Source: an uncultured Christensenellaceae bacterium
Lineage (GTDB): Bacteria; Bacillota; Clostridia; Christensenellales; Borkfalkiaceae
DNA length: 64,000 bases
Assembly: GCA_910586825.1 (NCBI GenBank)
Contig: CAJUJF010000010.1
Location: 1 to 64,000 of the forward strand
Reading direction: 5' to 3'
The notes under the pieces were generated by a model, which saw only the letters and a list, made by a program, of their open reading frames with translations, had not been told where the DNA came from and searched no databases. The position numbers and the translations under genes are program-made. Below, piece after piece: positions 16,589 through 23,409 of this stretch (position 1 is the stretch's first letter; each line of letters opens with the position of its first letter).

Positions 16589-18979
16589 TTATTTCGTACG
16601 GATCCGCACAGCCGTCACGCTGTAAGGATCGATCGTAACGCCGATCTTGTTTCCGCCCGTAAACCCGTTTACGACCCGCTTGACGGGCTGCACCGCATCG
16701 CCCTGCAACGAACTGACGGCGTTCGACTTGAAATTTTGCAACGTAGTAATCTGCGCCGTGCCTTTCAGTTCCGTACCCGCAACGCCCACGTCTAAATTCA
16801 GTTTCATTTCCGTTCCGCCGGCGTTGACGATCTTCACAATCAAATCGCCCGTTTCCCCGTCTGCGCTCGCGACATAGAAGAAATCGTCGAGCGTGCGCGT
16901 GACGACGGCGCCCGTCAGCTTCGAATTTCCTTTATAGTCCGTTTTCGGCGCGCTTCCGGAAGCAAACGCGATCGAAGAATCGAGTTTGTGATCGCCCGCA
17001 TTCTGCATGAACAACTGCTGGACGTAATAGTTCGGCGTCAGCACGACGTCGGTGGCGTCGAAGAACATCATGTTCACGCCCCAATGGTGATTGATGTTCA
17101 TGTCGCTCGGACGGATCAGATTGCCGAACATGGGCGCGTACGCCGCAAGTTTCACGATATCGCCGTTGCGCTCGTAACCCGTCATCATCGCCGCCTCGGA
17201 AAGCGCCGTGATCCAACTGTTCTCCGTATAGGGAAAGCGCGTGTTTTCGTCCGGTTCGGGCGAACAGACCGTAAGCGTATTCGCCGAATACTCGCCGACG
17301 AACACCTCGTAATATTCGTTGGGATCGGTGTCCGGACGCTTGTAGCCGTCGTACATCGTCGTGTTCGCCAAAAAGTCGGTATAGTTCATGTAGTAATGCT
17401 GGTCGTGCACGCCGTAATCGCTGACCGCGCCGATCTTACCGCTCTTTTTATAATTGAGCGCCGCCTGTTGCGCCAGCCCCTTACGGTTTGCGGAAGGAAG
17501 CTCGCAGTGCATGAACAAGGTACAGTTCCCGACGATGATCTTGACGCTGCGGTATAGATCGTTGTCTTCGAACGCGAACTCTTTCAAAAACTCTTCGTAA
17601 TAGCGGGTGTAATAATCGCCCCACTGTTCGTTACCGATGCCGAGATAGTCCATTTCGAACGGTTCGGGGTGCCCCATGTTCACACGGACCTGCGCCCAGT
17701 ATTTTTCGTTCGGATCGGAGGAATCCACGCTCCCCTTCGCAAAGCAGATCAGGTCTTTCGCATCCTGTACGAAATCTTTGATCTTGTTGCCGTGACGCCC
17801 GTTCAGCGCCGCGCCGATGCTTTGACCCTGACAGGCTTTTCCGCAATTCAGCACGGGAATCGCTTTCGCGCCCAGCGAATCGCACAGCAAGAAATATTCG
17901 TAGAAGCCGATGCCGTATTCCATCTGATAATAGGATTTTCCGTTGCCGTCGTTCAACGCCCAGATATCCGTGCTGTAATCTCTCGTCGCCTGTTCGCCGT
18001 ACGTGCGCTCTTCCGAAATTTTACTCTCGTCGTTGAGTTGATAGACGAATTCGGGCACCGTGTCCGCCGTCGCTTCGCCCGCGACGAGAGAAGCGCCGAT
18101 GGACTTCTTCCAATCGTAATAGCTGTCGTCGTCCTTCCCCTCGATAATGCATCCGCCGGGGAAACGGAAAAATGCGGGCGACATGTCTTTGATCGCGTTG
18201 TACAGATAGTTTTTAAAACCGAGCGTCGAATCCGTCGTCTCGAATTTCACGCAGTCCAGAAGCACCTTCCCCGTACCGTTGAAAGTGATCTTCATGACGA
18301 GATCTTTCGAGGACGTCCCCGTCGCCGTAACCGTCGCGCGGTATTTCACCCATTCGGCAGAAGGCGCGAGCGACAGTTCCTTTTTCGCATAAACGGTCGT
18401 GCCGTCCGTCACCTCGACGGTGATTCCGTCGGAATAACTTCCCGTTTTGATAAAAGCGCTGAAAACGTAATCCACGCCCTCCGTTACCGCGATCGGCGCG
18501 GCGCCGTACCCGAGATTGGTAAGCGAACTGCCAGCCGTCGCGGCGATCTCCGCGTAGTCGAGATTGATGCCCCCGAACGCCGGTCTGTTTTTAAAAATCC
18601 CGTCGGTAGAAGCAACTTTAAAAATCGAAGACGGTTCCGCGCGCCAGCGTTCCCCTTTGCCGCCCGCGCCTTTGTTCGCAAACGACCCGTTCGCGACGAG
18701 GTTGTCGTCGAGTCCGTAACAGGCGAAATTGATGTCTTCGAGAAACAGCCCGAATAAATCGGAGGAAATTTGCTTCGACGCCGTCGTTTTGTCGATTCCG
18801 CCGGTGAGCGAAACCGTGACGTCCGCCTGATCGAACGCGGGCGCCGTGCCGTCGATTTTTTCGGGTTCGGACGGATCGCCGACGGGGTCCTTCCCCCCGT
18901 CTCCGCAACCGACCAGACCCAGAAATGCGGACGCGCAAAAAGCGCCCGCCAGACATGTTGCCAACACCTTCTTTTTCAT
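16589..18979 (-). CDS. GH51 alpha-L-arabinofuranosidase lipoprotein
   Basis: A 796-residue exported glycosidase that should remove terminal arabinofuranose from plant arabinans or arabinoxylans at the cell surface. The N-terminus has a signal peptide and lipobox LVGC. A carbohydrate-binding-like beta domain spans about residues 75-250 (LFGLFLEDINFACYG start). The catalytic barrel follows: FFRFPGG, the acid/base Glu in GIGNEQWG, and the nucleophile Glu in VGEYSAN. The C-terminal beta domain is of the arabinofuranosidase type. The start is the second ATG (18979); the upstream ATG GGG GGA supplies the ribosome site. Neighbouring sugar-type MFS transporter and a dead xylulokinase suggest a pentose diet. 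Confidence 0.88.
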   Translation of the reverse strand: MKKKVLATCLAGAFCASAFLGLVGCGDGGKDPVGDPSEPEKIDGTAPAFDQADVTVSLTGGIDKTTASKQISSDLFGLFLEDINFACYGLDDNLVANGSFANKGAGGKGERWRAEPSSIFKVASTDGIFKNRPAFGGINLDYAEIAATAGSSLTNLGYGAAPIAVTEGVDYVFSAFIKTGSYSDGITVEVTDGTTVYAKKELSLAPSAEWVKYRATVTATGTSSKDLVMKITFNGTGKVLLDCVKFETTDSTLGFKNYLYNAIKDMSPAFFRFPGGCIIEGKDDDSYYDWKKSIGASLVAGEATADTVPEFVYQLNDESKISEERTYGEQATRDYSTDIWALNDGNGKSYYQMEYGIGFYEYFLLCDSLGAKAIPVLNCGKACQGQSIGAALNGRHGNKIKDFVQDAKDLICFAKGSVDSSDPNEKYWAQVRVNMGHPEPFEMDYLGIGNEQWGDYYTRYYEEFLKEFAFEDNDLYRSVKIIVGNCTLFMHCELPSANRKGLAQQAALNYKKSGKIGAVSDYGVHDQHYYMNYTDFLANTTMYDGYKRPDTDPNEYYEVFVGEYSANTLTVCSPEPDENTRFPYTENSWITALSEAAMMTGYERNGDIVKLAAYAPMFGNLIRPSDMNINHHWGVNMMFFDATDVVLTPNYYVQQLFMQNAGDHKLDSSIAFASGSAPKTDYKGNSKLTGAVVTRTLDDFFYVASADGETGDLIVKIVNAGGTEMKLNLDVGVAGTELKGTAQITTLQNFKSNAVSSLQGDAVQPVKRVVNGFTGGNKIGVTIDPYSVTAVRIRTK

Positions 18980-19050
18980 AAAATATCCCCCCATGATATT
19001 TTTGATACGAACGGCATGCTATCGCCCGTACCGTTTTGTCGGTCAACCGT

Positions 19051-19079
19051 ATTGTAACACACTTTTTCGGATTCCGCAA
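19051..19079 (-). promoter_or_regulatory. Promoter of the arabinofuranosidase gene
   Basis: On the minus strand TTGCGG (19074-19079), 17 bases, then TACAAT (19051-19056). It leaves a leader of about 65 bases. Confidence 0.7.
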
Positions 19080-19132
19080 GAGTGTCATTGAATTTTTTCT
19101 GAAATTTTTTAAATTTTATTAAAGCAATGAAA

Positions 19133-20311
19133 TTACTGCTTATCCCCCGCGATTTCTTTTTTGTTCTTCGTGATCCGAAAGGTCAGTTCCGTCATGCAGA
19201 TCATGATCGCGACGAATACGAGAAGATAGACGGGCATGATCGTAAAACCGATCAGATTTCCTAGAAGCCCGAACAGCGGCGGAATAAACGTGGTCCCGAC
19301 ATAAGCGCTCGCCATCTGGACGCCGATGATCGCGCCGGAATTTTCCGCACCGAAATTTTTCGGCGTAGAATGAATGATCGAGGGATAAATCGGCGCGCAA
19401 CCAAACCCGATCACGACGAATCCGACAAGGGCAACGATCGATGACTGTACGGGGATCAGCAACGAAACGATCCCACAGGTTAAAATACAAGTTCCTATGA
19501 GGATCATTTTTCTGTCGCCGAGCTTATCCGTGATAAACCCGCCGATAAATCTTCCGACGGTAATCCCGATATAAAACAGCGAAGCGAACGTCGCCGCACG
19601 TTCGGGAGAGATCCCCTTCACCTCTACAAAATAAGTGCTTGCCCACTGCATGGCGGTGGCTTCCGCGGCGCAATAAGCAAAAAAACCGATCAGGAGAAAC
19701 GAAACCCCCTTGATTTTCAGCGCGCCGATCAGACCCAAGCTCTTCTGTTCCTGCACCGCCGCCTTTTTATTGACCTTCCAGACGGGAAGGGTCGCCAAAA
19801 GTAACACGCCGATCGCCAACTGAATATATCCTACGATACGGTATCCGTTGTTCCAGGTCGAGTTCGTCAGCGCGTATCCCATCACGAACGGGCTGACGAT
19901 CGTCCCCACCCCCCAAAAACAGTGCAACCAACTCATGTGCCTGGACTTATAGTGTAAGGCAACGTAGTTGTTCAACGCCGCGTCGATCGCGCCCGCGCCA
20001 AGTCCGTAAGGTACGGCAAAGACGATCAGCATCCAAAAACGGTTCGAAAAAGAAAAACCGAACAACGCGACGGCGGTGAGAAACACGCTGATCACGGTCA
20101 CGACACGCGTGCCGAGTTTCCGCGTCAACTGATCCGAGAACAAGCTCGAAAGAATCGTTCCGCCCGATATGACCATGGAAACGATTCCCATAAAGGATAC
20201 GGGCACGTTCAATTCTTCGTGCATGACCGGCCAGCCCGAACCGAGAAGAGAATCGGGAAGTCCCAAACTGATAAACGCGATATAGATCAACGCAAGCAAA
20301 AGAGTATACAT
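19133..20311 (-). CDS. MFS transporter (sugar permease-like)
   Basis: A 392-residue major facilitator with about 12 hydrophobic segments. The first half has ISLGLPDSLLGSGWPVMHEEL and the loop FSDQLTRKLGTR. These, with ALNNYVALHY and WLHCFWGVG, match a common MFS group related to fucose permease/YbjJ. The substrate is unknown. The gene upstream of an arabinofuranosidase hints at arabinose or related sugars, but each gene has its own promoter. The start ATG at 20311 has a weak GGAAA ribosome site; a TTG further upstream is less likely because conserved sequence begins at MYTLLLA. Confidence 0.82.
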   Translation of the reverse strand: MYTLLLALIYIAFISLGLPDSLLGSGWPVMHEELNVPVSFMGIVSMVISGGTILSSLFSDQLTRKLGTRVVTVISVFLTAVALFGFSFSNRFWMLIVFAVPYGLGAGAIDAALNNYVALHYKSRHMSWLHCFWGVGTIVSPFVMGYALTNSTWNNGYRIVGYIQLAIGVLLLATLPVWKVNKKAAVQEQKSLGLIGALKIKGVSFLLIGFFAYCAAEATAMQWASTYFVEVKGISPERAATFASLFYIGITVGRFIGGFITDKLGDRKMILIGTCILTCGIVSLLIPVQSSIVALVGFVVIGFGCAPIYPSIIHSTPKNFGAENSGAIIGVQMASAYVGTTFIPPLFGLLGNLIGFTIMPVYLLVFVAIMICMTELTFRITKNKKEIAGDKQ

Positions 20312-20406
20312 AATGTTTCCGATTTGCAATAGATTTCCGTCAACTTTCAAAATCCCATTTCGTTCACCGTGCAAGGTTTCGGCGTCGTTGAAATCAGATT
20401 CTTACG

Positions 20407-20435
20407 CATTATATCATTCTCTGATCGAATTATCA
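20407..20435 (-). promoter_or_regulatory. Promoter of the MFS gene
   Basis: On the minus strand TTGATA (20430-20435), 17 bases, then TATAAT (20407-20412). Confidence 0.75.
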
Positions 20436-20445
20436 ATCAAATACA

Positions 20446-20478
20446 GTCAAAAAACGGCTTGCATTTTCAAGCCGTTTT
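20446..20478 (-). terminator. Terminator of the Na/Pi transporter gene
   Basis: A 10-bp stem (20451-20460 with 20467-20476) flanked by A- and T-runs, downstream of the transporter stop on the minus strand. The symmetric flanks allow it to act both ways. Confidence 0.85.
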
Positions 20479-20502
20479 TCCTCGTTAGACGCTTATGCAC
20501 GA

Positions 20503-22173
20503 TCAGTAAGATTTTATCGTCTTTGCAACGTTGATATAGTGGTCGGCGATTCGTTCGATATTCAAAGACAGGGAGAGATACTGCGAGCCGACTTCGGGCG
20601 TGCAAGCACCCTCGCCCAAACGACAGATGTTGTTTTCCGCCATACGGGAGGTAAAACCGTCTATTTTTTCCTCCGCCTCGTACGCATTTTTCAGCGCTTG
20701 CAGGTCGCCGTTTTCGTAGGCTTTCATCACCTGATCAAAGAGGACGTGAATCAGTTCTTTCAGTTCCGCGATCTCCTTTTTCGCCGTTTCCGAAAACGCC
20801 GTTTCGGTCTCTTTCAGTCTGTCCGCATATTCGACGATATTTTCCGCATAGTCCCCGACGCGTTCCAGATCGGTGATCGTGCGGAACGCCGTGGAGAGAT
20901 AGACGCGGTCTTTCTCGCTCAATTCGGATTTCATCAACCTGACGATGAACTTTGCAAGTTCCCGATTCAGATAATCGAGCTGCCGTTCCTGCCTGCGGAA
21001 CAGCCCCTCTTTTTCATAGTTCAAGGTACACACGATTTCCGTGGAAATATCGAAATTCTTCAAAGCGATCTCCGCCATGTTCATGATCTCGCGCTTCGCC
21101 TGCTGAACGGCGATCGGAGGATTTTTCAGCATGTGCTCTTCCACGTAAAAGAAATGCGGCTCGTCGGCTTTCTTCCCGTCGCTTACCTTGTCGGGTACGA
21201 TTTTCGTAACGAATTTTGCAAGAATGCCGGTGAGCGGCAACACGACAAACACCGTCAGCACGTTGAAAAACGTATGGAACATCGAAAGCTGTATCTGCGG
21301 CGCATGCGGGAACATTTTGGCGAAAAGCCAACCGTAATCGATACCGCCGAGCCGCAGGAAGAGTCCGAGCAACAAAAACACGACAACGCCGCTAACGTTG
21401 AATATCAGATGGATGAGCGCCGTCCGCTTGGCGTTGCGCGTGCTGGTCAGTCCCGCCATAAGCGCGGTGACGCACGTTCCGATATTCGCGCCCATCGTGA
21501 GATAGATGCCCTGATCGAGGGAGATCAAACCGCTTACGACCATGGTAAGGGTCATGGAAGTCATTACGGAAGAACTCTGAACGACCGCCGTCAACAGCGC
21601 CCCCACCAGCACCAACAACAAGGGATTCCGGAACGACGCGAGAAAGTTTTTAACCGATTCGAGTTCGGAAAAATAATTCATTGCCCCGCTCATCATCGAA
21701 AGTCCGACGAAAAGCATTCCGAACCCCGCCAAAATCCCGCCCGCTTTCCGGAACTTGTCCTTCTTTGCGAAAACGAGAATGAAGGCGCCGACGCCCGCCA
21801 ACGAAGCAAAGACGACGGAAGTGGAAACGGAATTTCCGCCGAACATTCCCAAAGCGACAAGCTGCCCCGTGATCGTCGTACCGATATTCGCGCCGAAAAT
21901 CACCGTTGCGGCCTGCGTAAGCGTCATGATCCCCGCGTTTACGAAGCCGATTACCATGACGGTCGTCGCGCTCGAACTTTGGATAAGCGCGGTCGTCGCC
22001 GCGCCGACGCCGACGCCCGCCAATTTACTCTTCGAAGTCTTCGCAAACAGCGCTTTCAGCCTCCTGTTCCCCAGCGATTCCAGATTGGAACTCATCATCG
22101 AACAGGCAATCAGAAATATCCCGACCCCAGCGATCAAATTAAGTACCGAAGTAACCACGGTTACCGCGTCCAT
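20503..22173 (-). CDS. Na/Pi cotransporter-family protein with PhoU-like tail
   Basis: A 556-residue protein. The N-terminal 320 residues are membrane-spanning and contain two inverted Na/Pi repeats with QSSSATT and VVQSSSVMTSMT. The C-terminal 200 residues are helical and PhoU-like (ITDLERVGDYAENIVEY, IERIADHYINVAKTI). The family moves phosphate with sodium, in or out, and PhoU-like tails gate it. The start is the ATG at 22173 behind GGAGGGT; the first ATG lies in that ribosome site. The gene sits behind a promoter and a riboswitch-like leader (22283-22430), so its expression answers to a small ligand. If that ligand is manganese, the transported ion needs re-thinking. Confidence 0.88.
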   Translation of the reverse strand: MDAVTVVTSVLNLIAGVGIFLIACSMMSSNLESLGNRRLKALFAKTSKSKLAGVGVGAATTALIQSSSATTVMVIGFVNAGIMTLTQAATVIFGANIGTTITGQLVALGMFGGNSVSTSVVFASLAGVGAFILVFAKKDKFRKAGGILAGFGMLFVGLSMMSGAMNYFSELESVKNFLASFRNPLLLVLVGALLTAVVQSSSVMTSMTLTMVVSGLISLDQGIYLTMGANIGTCVTALMAGLTSTRNAKRTALIHLIFNVSGVVVFLLLGLFLRLGGIDYGWLFAKMFPHAPQIQLSMFHTFFNVLTVFVVLPLTGILAKFVTKIVPDKVSDGKKADEPHFFYVEEHMLKNPPIAVQQAKREIMNMAEIALKNFDISTEIVCTLNYEKEGLFRRQERQLDYLNRELAKFIVRLMKSELSEKDRVYLSTAFRTITDLERVGDYAENIVEYADRLKETETAFSETAKKEIAELKELIHVLFDQVMKAYENGDLQALKNAYEAEEKIDGFTSRMAENNICRLGEGACTPEVGSQYLSLSLNIERIADHYINVAKTIKSY

Positions 22174-22282
22174 GCAACCCTCCATTTTTTCTTTTTGAGT
22201 GAATTTTTTATTTTACGAAACGATCTTTGCGATCAGTTTGTGCTTTTTTCCGAAAAAGGCATCCTCGCGATCTGAGACTTTC

Positions 22283-22430
22283 AAAAAAATAAAGAGACCC
22301 TTACTGAACTCAATTCAGTAAAAGTCTCGAAATTTAAGCGTTCCCGGACATTCGCAGATATCGTATTGACGGTTAGCGCACGTTATTGACAACGCTTTCT
22401 ACTCCCTTTTATGGCAATCTTACTATTTAC
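22283..22430 (-). promoter_or_regulatory. Riboswitch-like leader, possibly Mn2+ (yybP-ykoY) type
   Basis: The leader begins near 22430. It carries AAAAGGGAGTAG (22410-22399), then helix P2 (AAGCGTT at 22397-22391 with AACGCTT at 22342-22336). It ends in CGAGACTTTTAC. Closing helix P1 pairs TAAAAG (22411-22406) with CTTTTA (22324-22319). The 3' strand of P1 is also inside the 5' arm of the following terminator, so the two structures exclude each other. This is the architecture of an ON riboswitch. The GGAGTAG and AGACYTTTAC segments recall the yybP-ykoY manganese riboswitch. The family call is from memory of its consensus; the switch architecture is seen directly. Confidence 0.58.
22284..22328 (-). 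terminator. Regulatory terminator in the transporter leader
   Basis: On the minus strand GAGAC..TTACTGAA (22328-22301 arms) folds onto TTCAGTAA..GTCTC with a short internal loop and is followed by TTTATTTTTTT. It lies about 110 bases before the start codon of the transporter, so it is a premature terminator. Confidence 0.85.
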
Positions 22431-22436
22431 AAGTTA

Positions 22437-22465
22437 ATCATAGCATACCCGATTTTGTTTGTCAA
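22437..22465 (-). promoter_or_regulatory. Promoter of the Na/Pi transporter gene
   Basis: On the minus strand a consensus TTGACA (22460-22465), 17 bases, then TATGAT (22437-22442). Confidence 0.85.
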
Positions 22466-22559
22466 GAAAATTAAATATTTTGTTGCGTTGCAAATTTGTC
22501 TCGTCATCCCATAAATTTCTTTGAAAATTCGAATATCGCAAATTTTTATCAAACAATTA

Positions 22560-22640
22560 TTATTTATCGATTTTTGTTTCTCTTTTCATTTCCGCCATTT
22601 GCTCGATCAGTTCCGCCAAAGGATGGTATTCGCCGCCCCA
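22560..22640 (-). pseudogene. In-frame severed C-terminal tail of the deaminase
   Basis: Directly after the deaminase TAA (22643-22641) the same frame continues for 26 codons, WGGEYHPLAELIEQMAEMKR and six more residues, before a second TAA at 22560. The composition is protein-like and the WGGEYHPL segment looks like a natural C-terminal helix. This is best explained by one nonsense mutation in a once longer gene. Confidence 0.6.
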
Positions 22641-23090
22641 TTATTCAAAGACGCGCATTCCCTCGTCTTGCAAAACCGGTCCCGTCATTTTGATATCGAT
22701 ATTGATTTCCGATAAAGCTTTTTCGTAGTCAAGCGGTTTATAATCATTCGGCGTTAATAATGAAAACTTTTGATGGGAAACGCCGAAAACTACGTTTTTA
22801 ATTCCCAACGACGCAATCGCCGTTAAACAACGCTCGCACGGCGCAAAGCTTGTATAAAAAATCGCTTCTCGCAAAACCTCGTCGGAATACTTGTTTGCGC
22901 ATTTATGTACCAAATTAAATTCCGCGTGTCCGAATAAACCGTTTATATGATCTGCGGTATTTTCGGCTTCTTGCAAAATATTTCCTCGATATACGATTAC
23001 CGCGCCGAAAGTATCGTAACCTTTTTTTTCCGCCGAGATTGCAAGTTCTAAGCAACGTCTCATATATTGTTCGTGTTCTTTCATTTCCAT
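22641..23090 (-). CDS. Zinc-dependent nucleoside deaminase, truncated
   Basis: A 149-residue protein of the cytidine/guanine/tRNA-adenosine deaminase superfamily. It has the zinc and proton-shuttle motif HAEFN (about residue 75) and the second zinc motif PCERC (about 104). The target base is unclear; the set TFGAVIVYRG and HAEFNLV fits free-nucleoside or guanine-type deaminases better than TadA. The catalytic core is complete, but a TAA after MRVFE cuts off a tail that is still present in frame (22560-22640). Codon use is A/T-richer than the neighbours, which, with the adjacent tRNA-Ser, hints at acquisition by transfer. The ribosome site is weak. Confidence 0.75.
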   Translation of the reverse strand: MEMKEHEQYMRRCLELAISAEKKGYDTFGAVIVYRGNILQEAENTADHINGLFGHAEFNLVHKCANKYSDEVLREAIFYTSFAPCERCLTAIASLGIKNVVFGVSHQKFSLLTPNDYKPLDYEKALSEINIDIKMTGPVLQDEGMRVFE

Positions 23091-23193
23091 AAGATCATTC
23101 TATCGCTTTTATATATTGTTCACCAACCGCAAAATAAAAGAAAAAACCCAAATCAAACTACCCTTTATATAGGTGTTCAACTTAGGTTCTTAC

Positions 23194-23283
23194 TGGCGCA
23201 GAGAAAGGGATTTGAACCCTTGGATACATTCCTGCATCACACGATTTCGAATCGTGCGCGTTCGACCGCTCCGCCATCTCTGC
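23194..23283 (-). tRNA. tRNA-Ser(CGA)
   Basis: A class II tRNA on the minus strand. The acceptor GCAGAGA pairs with TCTCTGC, discriminator G, encoded CCA. The anticodon arm CACGA-TTCGAAA-TCGTG gives anticodon CGA. A long variable arm and T loop TTCAAAT are present. Confidence 0.95.
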
Positions 23284-23365
23284 AAAACCGAACATAATTG
23301 TACACGAATTTCGCCAAAAAAGCAATCGTTTTGGCGCGACTTTCACCTTTTTTCGGAAAAATTCA

Positions 23366-23398
23366 TAAAAAACTTCCTCTCCGTCACCGAAGAGGAAG
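23366..23398 (-). terminator. Terminator of the surface-protein operon
   Basis: CTTCCTCT and AGAGGAAG (23373-23380 with 23391-23398) form a perfect 8-bp stem, followed on the minus strand by TTTTTT. It lies 12 bases past the stop of the 849-residue protein gene. Confidence 0.85.
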
Positions 23399-23409
23399 CA
23401 AAATTCGTT

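Noticed and set aside
20539..22275. 578-codon plus-strand frame
   Set aside because: Antisense to the Na/Pi-family transporter, which has clear QSSS motifs; the frame also runs through the leader terminator.
22560..22643. Stop-codon recoding in the deaminase
   Set aside because: The codon is TAA with no recoding structure seen downstream; a nonsense mutation is simpler.
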